64,000 nt of DNA from Paramicrobacterium humi (GTDB lineage Bacteria > Actinomycetota > Actinomycetes > Actinomycetales > Microbacteriaceae), in contig NZ_FNRY01000001.1 in NCBI RefSeq assembly GCF_900105715.1, forward strand, positions 1,302,001 through 1,366,000. The letters are read 5' to 3'. The notes under the pieces are model-generated. The model saw only the letters and a list, made by a program, of their open reading frames with translations, was not told the origin of the DNA and searched no databases. The position numbers and the translations under genes are program-made. Below, one piece after another: positions 1 through 7,605 of this stretch. Position 1 is the stretch's first letter, and the number at the start of each line of letters is the position of its first letter.

Positions 1-197
1 GCAAGCTCGTCTCAGCGCGCACGTCGGTCGCAGAAGGCTACCTGCCGGTCGCACTTGCACACCACGTGCCCCTGAACCGCGACATCGCGCAGGGAGAAAG
101 CGTGCGGTGGGACGATGTCGTCGTCGACGAATCGCTCGCCCAGGCGATCGCCTTGCGCCGCGAGACCGAAGCGCTGGCTGCAGTCCCCGTGTCATGA
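1..197 (+). CDS. NAD(P)-dependent oxidoreductase with SAF domain, C-terminal end only (5' end outside window)
   Basis: Codons run open from base 3 to the TGA at 195-197 and give the last 64 residues of a larger protein. The tail contains an LPVALAHHVPLNRDIAQGE stretch followed by VRWDDV. This is how a SAF (antifreeze-like) domain ends in a family of homoserine-dehydrogenase-like oxidoreductases of sugar-acid and polyol clusters. The catalytic part lies upstream of the window, so the substrate cannot be read. The stop overlaps the start of the next gene as ATGA, so the two are translationally coupled. The family call is moderately sure; any finer function would be a guess. Confidence 0.6.
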   Translation, partial: KLVSARTSVAEGYLPVALAHHVPLNRDIAQGESVRWDDVVVDESLAQAIALRRETEALAAVPVS

Positions 198-1072
198 GCA
201 CTCGGCTCAGTCTCATCGGCCTCGGGGCCATGGGCCTGCCGATGGCCCGCCTTCTGGCGAAGCGCGGGCCCATCACGGTGCACAACAGAAGCCGGTCGCG
301 GGCGGAAGCGCTCGCGGCCGAGCTGCCCGCGGCTGGCGTCGCTCAGACGCCAGCCGCGGCGGCTGCCGAAGTGGTTCTGACGGTCTTGCCCGACCTGCCC
401 GATGTCCGGGCGGTGCTCGACGGCCCGGACGGTCTGCTCGCCGGATGGCAACGCGACTCGATCGACCGTCCCCTGCTTGTCGTGATGGGGACCGTCTCTC
501 CTGTGGAATTACGCGAGCTCGCGAGTGATCTCGCCTCGCATGGTGTCGACGTTGTCGATGCGCCCATCTCCGGTGGCGTGCTCGGTGCGGCAGCGGGAAC
601 ACTGAGCGTCTTCGTCGGCGGAACGCCCGAACAGGTGGAGCTTCTTGCCGATGTGCTCGAACCGTGCGCCGGCAGGGTCACGCGCATGGGCCCCGTCGGT
701 TCAGGGGCAACTGCGAAGTTGTGCAATCAGCTCGTCGTCGCTTCGACCGTCGCCGCTCTCTCCGAGTCGTTCGCCTTGGCCCGAGCCAGCGGCATCGACG
801 CGAGCACGCTCGCCGATGCACTCGGCTCAGGCCTCGCGGCCAGCGAAGTGCTGCGGCAGAAGCGAGAGCACTGGATCAGCGAGAGCTTCGAACCGGGTGG
901 GACAGTCGACTACCAGGTGAAGGACTTGCGCTATGCGAAGCAATCAGCTGATGCCGTCGGTCTGAATATGAGGGCCGCGAAATCGGTGCTGGAACTGTTC
1001 CAAGCATCGAAGGATGCCGGTGACGGCGGCCTCGATCACACCGGTGTCTACCGTCAAGTGATTCGGGACTGA
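194..1072 (+). CDS. NAD(P)-dependent oxidoreductase, 3-hydroxyisobutyrate dehydrogenase family
   Basis: 292 aa from the ATG at 194, which overlaps the preceding stop (ATGA); an in-frame earlier start at 107 would add a tail unlike the family. The Rossmann motif GLGAMG lies at residues 9-14. The family's substrate-binding block DAPISGG and the catalytic-lysine segment GSGATAKLCNQ (Lys about 175) follow. The length matches beta-hydroxyacid dehydrogenases such as tartronate semialdehyde reductase, 3-hydroxyisobutyrate dehydrogenase and L-threonate dehydrogenase (LtnD). Its coupling to a SAF oxidoreductase and closeness to a TIM-barrel isomerase suggest a C4 or hydroxy-acid pathway. The exact substrate is not decided by sequence. 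Confidence 0.85.
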   Translation: MSTRLSLIGLGAMGLPMARLLAKRGPITVHNRSRSRAEALAAELPAAGVAQTPAAAAAEVVLTVLPDLPDVRAVLDGPDGLLAGWQRDSIDRPLLVVMGTVSPVELRELASDLASHGVDVVDAPISGGVLGAAAGTLSVFVGGTPEQVELLADVLEPCAGRVTRMGPVGSGATAKLCNQLVVASTVAALSESFALARASGIDASTLADALGSGLAASEVLRQKREHWISESFEPGGTVDYQVKDLRYAKQSADAVGLNMRAAKSVLELFQASKDAGDGGLDHTGVYRQVIRD

Positions 1073-1079
1073 GATTCGT

Positions 1080-1108
1080 GCGGGCGCCGCTCTATGGGTG
1101 GCGCCCGC
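1080..1108. terminator. Hairpin between convergent genes
   Basis: Perfect 9-bp inverted repeat GCGGGCGCC (1080-1088) and GGCGCCCGC (1100-1108) with an 11-nt loop. It sits in the 91-bp gap between the 3' ends of the oxidoreductase (+) and the GntR regulator (-). No T-run follows, so it would act as a weak or bidirectional terminator. Confidence 0.6.
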
Positions 1109-1163
1109 TATCGTCACGCGTCGATTCGTAGCGGTCAGAGCGCCGACGGGGCGCATTTGACGC

Positions 1164-1865
1164 TTACGCGTGTGCTTCGAGCGCCTCAAGCTGCGTCGTG
1201 ATGGCGGTGCACGCTGCATTGTTGTGCTCCCGCAACACCTCGCGAGCCTTGCTCGCATCCCCCGAAGCGATCGCATCGAGGATCGGCGCATGCCGACTTG
1301 CGGCCATGTTGGCGATGGCGGTGTCTCGTCCGGCCGCAGTGATGCTTGCCCGGGCGAGGCCGCTCACGCGGCGCCAGGATTCTACGAGGATGTGGTTGTC
1401 GCTGGCGCGGCAGATGGCCTCGTGGAACGCCAGGTCGGCCGCGACCTGATCAGCGATGGGGCCGCGCTCGCTCTCCTCGAGTCGCTGGAGCGCGCCGCGA
1501 AGGGTGACGACGACATGATCGAGGTCATCCCGCGCGCAAACTGATTCACAGGCGAGCGACTCGAGCGCGAAGCGCACGTCGAAGATATCCCGCACTTCCG
1601 CTGGCGTGACGATCCGCACCGAAAGGCGTCCGCGAGCGTCCTTTGTCAGAAGGCCTTCCTCCTCTAGCGCGCGAAGCGCCTCGCGGAGGGTGCCTCGGGA
1701 GACGCCGAGTGATGCGCTCAGTTCCGTCTCCGCGAGGTGGGTCCCTTGAGCGAGCTCTCCGGTCGTCACAGCGGAGCGGAGGCGGTCGAGTATGAGCTCT
1801 CGTCGAGTCAGGCGCTCGATGGCGCCGAGTGAGCTGAATTGGGCATCGAGGGCCATGGGTGTCAT
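1164..1865 (-). CDS. GntR-family transcriptional regulator, FadR/FCD subfamily
   Basis: 233 aa. The N-terminal winged helix (about residues 15-85) contains the GntR signature GTHLAETELSASLGVSRGTLR and ends in LRALEEEGLL. The remaining all-helical FCD ligand domain has the spaced Asp/His residues (DLAFHEAI, ASRHAPILDAI, LREHN) that bind metal and a carboxylate-type effector in this subfamily. It is the last gene of a minus-strand operon behind an SDR (34-bp gap). A likely operator lies in the promoter at 3628-3659. Known FCD regulators respond to sugar acids and other small carboxylates, which fits the neighbouring enzymes; the actual effector is inference. Confidence 0.88.
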   Translation of the reverse strand: MTPMALDAQFSSLGAIERLTRRELILDRLRSAVTTGELAQGTHLAETELSASLGVSRGTLREALRALEEEGLLTKDARGRLSVRIVTPAEVRDIFDVRFALESLACESVCARDDLDHVVVTLRGALQRLEESERGPIADQVAADLAFHEAICRASDNHILVESWRRVSGLARASITAAGRDTAIANMAASRHAPILDAIASGDASKAREVLREHNNAACTAITTQLEALEAHA

Positions 1866-1898
1866 CGTATCCGAAGGAAGGTCATTTGCCGGGCCGCA

Positions 1899-2690
1899 TC
1901 AATGCAGGTGGCTTGCGCCGTTGATGTCGATGTTCGTGCCCTGGAGGTAGGCCGCTTCCTCGCTCGAGAGGAAAGAGAAGACGGCCGCGATCTCGGACGT
2001 CGTTGCGACACGACCGAGCGGAATGTCGGCGGCGAGTCGTGCTTCCGACTCCGGCGTCGCGCCCACTCGAATGTTCGTGTCGACGGCCCCCGGAGTGACC
2101 GAGTTGATCGTGACGCCGGAATCCGCGATCTCACGTGCGAGCGCCTTGGTGAAGCCGAGAATGGCGGCCTTCGCTGCCGAATATGGGACTTTGCCGAACA
2201 CACCGCCTCCGCGTTGCGCCGAGACCGAGGACATGTTGACGATCCGGCCCCAACCGGCGTCGAGCATTCCCGGGAGGAACGCCTTCGTCACCAGGTACGT
2301 GCCCGTCGCATTGACCGACATGACCTTGTTCCAGAGATCGAGCGACGTCTCGAGAAACGGCACAGGAGAGGTGATTCCTGCGATGTTCGCCAATGCACCG
2401 ACGGTAGGAATGCGGCCGGCTTCGACCTCCGCGTGAACGGCCCCGTATGCCTCGGCCACAGAAGCCTCGTTGGCGACATCGACTGACGTGCCGAAGGCCG
2501 CAACTCCATGCTTCTGCCCGATCGCCTCGGCGACCTGAGACGCGCGCGCGGCGTCCAGATCCAGGATGACGACGGCCCAGCCGTCTTGTGCGTAGCGCTC
2601 GGCGACGGCCATGCCGATGCCTCGCTCAGAGGTGGCACCGGTGATGACTGCTGTCTTGTCCCGATTCGAGACGACGGTGGAGTCTGACAT
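1899..2690 (-). CDS. Short-chain dehydrogenase/reductase (SDR)
   Basis: 263 aa classical SDR. The nucleotide-binding segment TGATSERGIG is near residue 17. NIAG (written ANIAGIT), the catalytic Ser (NMSSVSAQ) and YSAAKAAILGFTKALARE with the Tyr-Lys pair follow. The C-terminal NIDINGASHLH matches the family end. The start has an AAGGAA ribosome site 10 nt upstream. It is the middle gene of the minus-strand operon TIM-barrel isomerase / SDR / GntR, with gaps of 16 and 33 bp. It probably oxidises a sugar alcohol, sugar or sugar acid; the substrate is unknown. Confidence 0.87.
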   Translation of the reverse strand: MSDSTVVSNRDKTAVITGATSERGIGMAVAERYAQDGWAVVILDLDAARASQVAEAIGQKHGVAAFGTSVDVANEASVAEAYGAVHAEVEAGRIPTVGALANIAGITSPVPFLETSLDLWNKVMSVNATGTYLVTKAFLPGMLDAGWGRIVNMSSVSAQRGGGVFGKVPYSAAKAAILGFTKALAREIADSGVTINSVTPGAVDTNIRVGATPESEARLAADIPLGRVATTSEIAAVFSFLSSEEAAYLQGTNIDINGASHLH

Positions 2691-2706
2691 TGATAAACGT
2701 TCCTTC

Positions 2707-3591
2707 TCAGTTGGTGGGTTGCATCGAAGCGACCATCGCTTCGCGCAGACGGTTCAGGGACTGGCTGGCCACGGCTCGGAGTTCCTCACGACGCTTCGAA
2801 TCGGCCACGGCGGTCGCGTCCTGCTCATAGGCGCGACTGGGCTGTTCAAGAATGAGCCCACCGCTGTAACCGATGTCGTCGAGAGCCGAAAACGTCGATC
2901 CGAAGTCGACGCTGCCCTCTCCGATGCGGCGGCTGAAGTCGCCGACAACCGCGTCCCGCAAGTGAACGTGCGAGATCCGGTCGCGCCATGCCGCGATCGT
3001 CGCGTTCAGGTCGTCGCCGGCTGCGGTGACATGGGCGACATCGAGCACGATCCCGATGTCGAGGCCGTCCGAGTCGAAGCGCTCGTGCAGTGCGTCCGCC
3101 CGGCCTCGGCCCCAGCCGAAACGCAAGAAGTGCAGCGACTCCACCCAGAGTTGCACGCGATGGTCGCGGGCCATTGCGGCGGCATGTGAAAGCTCACGAT
3201 GAATGCGATCGAGGTCAGCTTCTTCATCGTCGATCGGTTCATGTCCCAGTGCGCCGGCGGGGAGAACCAGGGCCTCCGCACCGATGGCGGCGGTGAGCCG
3301 AAGCAACCGGTCGAGGTGTTCGGCGCGAGCGGCTCCGTCGAACTGCGTTGCATTGAGATCACCGACGTCGCCGTTGACGCTCCGAACTCGGAGGCCGCTT
3401 GCGGCGATCTCAGTGGTGACCGTCTCGATCGCCGCGTCGTCGAGCGTGTAGGGCACGTGATCACATACGCCGGGTAGTGCCCCGAGGTCGATCTCCTCTA
3501 CGCCGAGCGCCGCGATCTCAGTCAGCGCCTCGGCGAGTGGAAGGTGCTGGAACGTGATGGTGGAGCAGCCAAGACTCTTCGGTGCCTCCAT
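2707..3591 (-). CDS. Sugar phosphate isomerase/epimerase family TIM-barrel protein
   Basis: 294 aa, typical length for the xylose-isomerase-like TIM-barrel (AP endonuclease 2) family. Family features are the N-terminal LGCSTITFQ strand, WVESLHF (metal-ligand Glu), IGIVLDVAHVTAAG (Asp/His), ISHVHLRDA (His) and the late Glu in GGLILEQPS. The start at 3591 is supported by a strong AGGAGG site. It is the first gene of the minus-strand operon. Together with an SDR and, nearby, a 3-hydroxyisobutyrate-dehydrogenase-type enzyme it suggests isomerisation of a keto-sugar or tetronate derivative, as for Hyi/OtnI-type enzymes. This last step is inference. Confidence 0.83.
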   Translation of the reverse strand: MEAPKSLGCSTITFQHLPLAEALTEIAALGVEEIDLGALPGVCDHVPYTLDDAAIETVTTEIAASGLRVRSVNGDVGDLNATQFDGAARAEHLDRLLRLTAAIGAEALVLPAGALGHEPIDDEEADLDRIHRELSHAAAMARDHRVQLWVESLHFLRFGWGRGRADALHERFDSDGLDIGIVLDVAHVTAAGDDLNATIAAWRDRISHVHLRDAVVGDFSRRIGEGSVDFGSTFSALDDIGYSGGLILEQPSRAYEQDATAVADSKRREELRAVASQSLNRLREAMVASMQPTN

Positions 3592-3627
3592 CAGTCCTCC
3601 TCGCCTTCGTAGTCGCGCGCTTCCCTC

Positions 3628-3659
3628 ATTGTAGGCTGTTCAACTGTTGACAATCAACA
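3628..3659 (-). promoter_or_regulatory. Promoter of the isomerase-SDR-GntR operon with a GntR-type operator inside it
   Basis: On the minus strand a -35 TTGATT (3652-3657) and a -10 TACAAT (3628-3633) are separated by 18 bp. The perfect inverted repeat TGTTGA-CAA-TCAACA (3645-3659) covers the -35 and upstream spacer. It resembles the short TTGTnnACAA-like sites of FCD regulators, so autorepression by the GntR protein at the operon's end is likely. Confidence 0.6.
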
Positions 3660-3710
3660 TGACGGCATTTCGGCGCCGGCCCTCGGTCATGCCGGTACGC
3701 CAACGAGGAT

Positions 3711-4130
3711 TAGCACCGCGGGTCTACCGGGGTTGAGTCGCGAAACGGATGGCGCATCAACGGAGCGGGCGGAACGGTGATGTGTGACGGTGAACGGATG
3801 CTGCGGGCGCAGCACGTCGGCGAGCAGTCGGTGAAGACTCCGGATGCCGCTGACGCTGGCGTTCTGCGCAAGATCGCCGGCTCGCTTGCCGAATTCGTCG
3901 CTGTGCTGCGTTCCGGAGAGACGCCCTCGGGCGAGATCCGCTCGAACGTCTACAGTCTGGCCATGGTCGAGGCAGCAGTCCGCCCGGCCGACACGGGAGC
4001 CCGCGTCAGCGTAAGCGATGTGCTTGCGGAGGCGCAACGGGCTGTGCTCGCCGCGGAGATGCGCGACGACGTGCGAGCGGAGTTGGAGGGGAGTGAGGCG
4101 TTGCCTCCACCCGCGTCGGTCCTCCTGTGA
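3711..4130 (+). pseudogene. Gfo/Idh/MocA oxidoreductase, C-terminal remnant
   Basis: The open frame (first possible start GTG 3777, stop TGA 4128-4130) contains NGWRINGAGGTVMCDGE, then later IRSNVYSLAMVEAAV followed by ADTGARVSVSDVLAEAQ. This is the usual ending of Gfo/Idh/MocA dehydrogenases. The N-terminal Rossmann domain and the catalytic EKP are absent, and an in-frame TAG at 3711 closes the frame upstream. A second piece of the same kind of protein lies at 5739-5926, on the far side of the AlbA_2 gene, and ends about where this piece begins. The fragment is therefore probably a dead gene end, not a short functional protein. Confidence 0.65.
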
Positions 4131-4168
4131 GCCGTGGCAGCCCGTCTTCTACATGCGGAGCTTAGTGT

Positions 4169-5599
4169 CTACTGCACTGTCGATGCCGCGCTCCAGGAAG
4201 CGCGAGGATCGCGAGCGCTCTTGCCCTCCCAGGTGACGAGACCTTCAGTGCGGAGAGCATTTAGTTGCTTCAGCACGGTTGGTCGTGACCTGTCGAGGGC
4301 AAGCGCGATTTCGCCCGTGCCGAATGCGCGGCCAGTTTGCTCAAGAAACGTGAGCACCTCAGCGGAGCCCTTGGGAAGTCGCTTTGCGACCGTGGAATCG
4401 AGCCTCGTTGTGGCGCGAAGTGTCAGTCGCACGGATGCTGCAGTCTGCTCGAATATGGGATCGGTGAGATCGAGGCGGCGCATCTCGGTGAACATGCGGC
4501 GAATACCTTCGCCGAGTTCTTGCGTCAGACCCATATCAGAACACACCCGTGCGATTCGAGGATTGCGGGAGTAACGGGGGATCTCCAACGGCTTGGATGG
4601 ATCGGCCAAGCCGGGGAACCGCCCCGGAGAAGTAATCTCGATTCGATTCGGGAACAACTCTACGCGAATGTGATCACCGACAAGGCTGTACGAGCGGTGC
4701 ACCGTGGCGTTGACAAGCCCCTCAAGCCAAGCCGCTTGGGGAACGATCGAGGTATCGGTGAAACGGCCGGAATCGCTGAGAATGCGTCGCTGTGGCATCC
4801 ACTCCGCTATTACTTCCTGCGCTTCGATGACGGACTTGAGAAGCGGTCCCGAAATGCGGATGTCTCGACCTGACTGCAACGACTGAGAGGCGCCCTCGCC
4901 GCGGGAATTCTCGAGGTAGGAGACCACTCGGATATTCGCGTTCGGAAACAGTCGCTCAGGATCCGTCGCGAAAAGTAAGTAGGCGGCGTTAGTCAGCCGG
5001 CTATCGCGTGTCAGCAGGTGCCTTGCGAACAGGCTGCGCTCAGGCGACGGGTGGCCGATCGTCGATGCGAAGGCCTCGATGAGTTCGCTGTCTAGTTCTT
5101 CGAGGTCAGCGTCAGCTACCTCGCTTTCGAATGTGACAGCGGTTCGATCAAACATGAGTTCGCGTTCTTGAACATAGTTGAGCTTCAGCGTCGAGTCCCC
5201 TGCGCGAATGTAAGTTGACTCATCGGTCGCCCGATGCAGTTGACTGCTTGGCTCTACGCTGAAGGCCAAGACGGTTTGCGGTAGACCGTTCGCATCTTCC
5301 ACGGTGACGTCGGTGACTTTCGCTCGGACAGGTGGGACGACCATCTCAATGGGGACGCGTCTCAGTCGATTAGCGACATCGGGATGCTTTTCGAGACCCT
5401 CGATGTTTCCGTCGTGGATTCCGACGATAAGGGAGCCGCCCTCAGCATTTGCGAAGGCGATCAGGGCCCTTGCGACCGCTTTCGTATCGACACGGACACT
5501 CTTGCGTTCGTACCACTGGCTTTCGGGTTCCTTGATCAATCGCTCGGCACGTGCTTGCGGCGGTAGCTCCAACACGCGTTCGATATCGAATCCAGCCAT
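4169..5599 (-). CDS. AlbA_2/Schlafen-type ATP-binding transcriptional regulator
   Basis: 476 aa. The N-terminal third carries an AlbA_2 (formerly divergent AAA-4, Schlafen-like) domain. It starts at the E-S-x-x-x-E-R-K segment (ESQWYERKS) and continues through ALIAFANAEGGSLIVGI. The middle is a GHKL-like ATPase region of this family (WLEGLVNATVHRSYS, then PGRFPGLA and NPRIARV, LGEGIRRM). The C-terminal roughly 70 residues form a winged helix (GEIALALDRSRPTVLKQLNALRTEG). Proteins of this layout are called predicted transcriptional regulators; some Schlafen-type relatives act in defence. A perfect palindrome and a repeated octamer just upstream (5601-5644) suggest autoregulation. It lies alone between two pieces of a broken oxidoreductase gene. 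Confidence 0.8.
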   Translation of the reverse strand: MAGFDIERVLELPPQARAERLIKEPESQWYERKSVRVDTKAVARALIAFANAEGGSLIVGIHDGNIEGLEKHPDVANRLRRVPIEMVVPPVRAKVTDVTVEDANGLPQTVLAFSVEPSSQLHRATDESTYIRAGDSTLKLNYVQERELMFDRTAVTFESEVADADLEELDSELIEAFASTIGHPSPERSLFARHLLTRDSRLTNAAYLLFATDPERLFPNANIRVVSYLENSRGEGASQSLQSGRDIRISGPLLKSVIEAQEVIAEWMPQRRILSDSGRFTDTSIVPQAAWLEGLVNATVHRSYSLVGDHIRVELFPNRIEITSPGRFPGLADPSKPLEIPRYSRNPRIARVCSDMGLTQELGEGIRRMFTEMRRLDLTDPIFEQTAASVRLTLRATTRLDSTVAKRLPKGSAEVLTFLEQTGRAFGTGEIALALDRSRPTVLKQLNALRTEGLVTWEGKSARDPRASWSAASTVQ

Positions 5600-5600
5600 G

Positions 5601-5644
5601 CTCTAAAGCTACTCTAAAGGTTTATCAGTAGGCCATATGGCCTA
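5601..5644 (-). promoter_or_regulatory. Palindromic operator and repeats upstream of the AlbA_2 regulator
   Basis: TAGGCCATATGGCCTA (5629-5644) is a perfect 16-bp palindrome 30 bp upstream of the start codon. Between it and the ATG lie two copies of CTCTAAAG (5601-5608 and 5612-5619), 11 bp apart, so on the same helix face. Both are plausible sites for the regulator's own winged helix. No convincing -35/-10 pair was identified. Confidence 0.5.
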
Positions 5645-5738
5645 AAAACAGGGCCAACCGGACACATTTCACGACTACTCGAAAGGCACTGTAAACGCTA
5701 ACCGGAAGCCGAGGACTGAGTCGCGAAGGTGCTCGTAG

Positions 5739-5926
5739 CAGCTGCGACCAGGAATACCTGACATGGCCATCCGTGCCTTCGACGCCGCCCGCTACGTGCT
5801 CGATGCGGACCCGGTGTCTGTGTACTGCGAAGGGCGGTAGCCGGACCTCAGCTGGTTCGACGGCGTATCGAACGCGACGGCCATCTTCGAGTTCGAGGGT
5901 GGAACCCGCTAGGCCTATACGGGAGG
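5739..5926 (+). pseudogene. Gfo/Idh/MocA oxidoreductase, internal remnant with in-frame stops
   Basis: Translating in the frame of ATG 5763 gives PGIPDMAIRAFDAARYVLD, ADPVSVYC, a TAG stop (5838-5840), then WFDGVSNATAIFEFEGGTR and a second TAG (5910-5912). This is a typical middle section of Gfo/Idh/MocA dehydrogenases (the D-M-x-I-H-x-F-D segment and the following sheet). The stops show it is dead. Similarity ends near 5926, where a different reading frame with Lrp-like sequence begins. Confidence 0.65.
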
Positions 5927-5944
5927 GGATCTGACTACTACGAA

Positions 5945-6607
5945 TTGCTCACGGAAAAGATCCCATCGATCGACGGAGTGCGGGCAATCGAGAGCAGAAT
6001 GGTCCTCGAATCGGCGCGCCTCGGCGTCGCCTGGCGGCTCCCCCGGCTGCGCTCGGATCAGGCCGATGCGCTCACGGAGCATCGGGTCGCGGCCACGAGT
6101 CCCCAAATTTCCAATATCGGCAATTTGAGCGACGTTGAGTTCGCCACGAAGCGAGAACTCGGACGTGATGCACGAATCTCCGCAGCCGAGGTTGGCCGCA
6201 TCCTCCACGTTTCGAGTTCGACGGCCGCGCGTGCGATACGGACCTTACTCCAATCGGGTGCTGTGGTTCCGCGGGTTGAGATCGAGCCGGCGGTTGTGGG
6301 ATATCCGTTGCTGACTGCTGTCTCTCTCGATGTGAAGCCTCGGGCGATCGGCGCCGTCGTCGACACGCTGGCTCAACATCCATCCGCGCGGATGATCAGC
6401 ACGGTAACGGGGGCTTCGTCGATCTCGTTTCATGGCGTCTTTGCGGGGCCGGTCGAGTTCTCGCAGTTTCTGAAGGATGACCTCGGCGCCCTTCCCAGCG
6501 TTCGCACCATGAGCAGTGCCGTTGGTCTAAGGATCGCAAGACGCTACTGGCACGATCGCGATGGCTTCCGCATCGGAGACCAGGTTCCGAACGTCTTGCG
6601 CCGGTAA
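5945..6607 (+). CDS. Lrp/AsnC family regulator, 5'-truncated (probable pseudogene)
   Basis: Open from TTG 5945 to TAA-type stop at 6607 (220 aa). The first ~40 residues (KIPSIDGVRAIESRMVL) look like the end of an Lrp ligand (RAM) domain. Then comes a second helix-turn-helix (DARISAAEVGRILHVSSSTAA) and a second RAM-like domain. Actinobacteria commonly have ~320-aa Lrp proteins with two HTH/RAM units; here the first HTH and most of the first RAM are missing. The same frame is open a little further upstream (SDYYELL) and runs into the Gfo/Idh remnant near 5926, marking a deletion or rearrangement junction. No ribosome site is evident. A residual single-HTH product is possible but doubtful. Confidence 0.6.
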   Translation: MLTEKIPSIDGVRAIESRMVLESARLGVAWRLPRLRSDQADALTEHRVAATSPQISNIGNLSDVEFATKRELGRDARISAAEVGRILHVSSSTAARAIRTLLQSGAVVPRVEIEPAVVGYPLLTAVSLDVKPRAIGAVVDTLAQHPSARMISTVTGASSISFHGVFAGPVEFSQFLKDDLGALPSVRTMSSAVGLRIARRYWHDRDGFRIGDQVPNVLRR

Positions 6608-6634
6608 TCGTGAAGGAAGGTTCCCAAGCGCCCG

Positions 6635-7513
6635 TCACAGCGCGTCGCGCATCACGTGACGCCGGAAATCCCTCGGTGAAATGCCGTTGACTGAGCGAAA
6701 CTGGCGAGAGAAGTAGAACGCGTCCGCGTAGCCGACCCGTTCGCCGACCTCAGCAATGGTGGCGGAAGTCGTCATGAGTAACTCGCGAGCTCGCGCGCTC
6801 CGAAGGCGCTTGATGTACTCGGTAACCGTCATGCCGGTCGACGACTTGAACAATGCCGAGAAGTGAGAACTGCTGACGGCCGCCATGCGAGCGAGTTCCG
6901 GCACAGTGAGGTTCGAGGTGAGGTTCGCCCGAAGATAGTCCTGAACCTCCTTGATCCGATCGGACGGATCCGCATGCCCGCGTAATCGGTCTGCGGCTAG
7001 GTGAGCGAACAGTTGCCACGCGAGTCCTGCCGCATCGAGCAGCGTCGCGCTCGTATCATCAATCTCGAGTGTGTCGATCACGCGCTCGACCAGACTCGTT
7101 GCTGAGCGAGTGTCTCTCAGCCGCAGAACCGGGTCGTTTCCGGCGCCGATGATGACACGGGCGAGTTCATCTGCGTCGGGCCCTGTCGCGTGTAACCACC
7201 AGATACTCCATGGGTCTTCAACATCGGCGATGTATTGGTGCGCAGACCTGGCTGGGATGATCGCTGCGTCGTCGGCCGTGACGACATACTCAATACCGTC
7301 GACCGTAAGTCGGCCACTACCCCCGGTGCAGATGATCACGATCGTTTCAGCGGCCCCTCGCGGCCGAATTCGTCCGTGCGCAGCAGCGTGTGGAAAGTAT
7401 CCAGCATCCGTGACAAGGAATCGCTTTGTGACGGGGGACTTGCGCGCTACATCCACGGTCGGTCGTGCTAAAACTCGGAAGCGCTGGCCGGGGAAGCCGT
7501 CTCGAAGCAGCAT
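6635..7513 (-). CDS. AraC-family transcriptional regulator with cupin sensor domain
   Basis: 292 aa. The N-terminal AraC-ligand (cupin) domain has HAAAHGRIRPRG and GRLTVDGIEYVVTADDAAIIPA, then HQYIADVEDPWSIWW, which matches regulators of sugar loci. The C-terminal about 100 residues have two helix-turn-helices (LTVPELARMAAVSSSHFSALF and ATIAEVGERVGYADAFYFSR), ending in the usual FRSVNGISPRDFR. It is divergent from the hydrolase/importer operon starting at 7606. Two direct repeats in the shared 92-bp region fit AraC half-sites, so it probably activates that operon in response to the imported galactoside. Confidence 0.9.
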   Translation of the reverse strand: MLLRDGFPGQRFRVLARPTVDVARKSPVTKRFLVTDAGYFPHAAAHGRIRPRGAAETIVIICTGGSGRLTVDGIEYVVTADDAAIIPARSAHQYIADVEDPWSIWWLHATGPDADELARVIIGAGNDPVLRLRDTRSATSLVERVIDTLEIDDTSATLLDAAGLAWQLFAHLAADRLRGHADPSDRIKEVQDYLRANLTSNLTVPELARMAAVSSSHFSALFKSSTGMTVTEYIKRLRSARARELLMTTSATIAEVGERVGYADAFYFSRQFRSVNGISPRDFRRHVMRDAL

Positions 7514-7531
7514 GCGCTCACGCTACTCTGA

Positions 7532-7562
7532 TTCAGAGAATTGTCCATATGGGTTCAGAGAA
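7532..7562 (+). promoter_or_regulatory. AraC-type operator: two direct repeats
   Basis: TTCAGAGAA occurs twice, exactly, at 7532-7540 and 7554-7562. The offset of 22 bp is about two helical turns. This is the classic geometry for an AraC-family dimer or for the two HTHs of adjacent monomers. It lies between the divergent AraC gene and the hydrolase operon, just upstream of the likely -35. Confidence 0.6.
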
Positions 7563-7569
7563 ACGCCCA

Positions 7570-7598
7570 TTCCGCGGGCGCACGAGCCTCCCTACGAT
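7570..7598 (+). promoter_or_regulatory. Activator-dependent promoter of the galactoside operon
   Basis: A -10 TACGAT (7593-7598) is preceded, with 17 bp spacing, by a poor -35 TTCCGC (7570-7575), as expected where an AraC protein bound at 7532-7562 helps RNA polymerase. Transcription would begin about 7605-7606, at the preferred ATG, implying a leaderless mRNA. Confidence 0.4.
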
Positions 7599-7605
7599 TC
7601 GAGGT

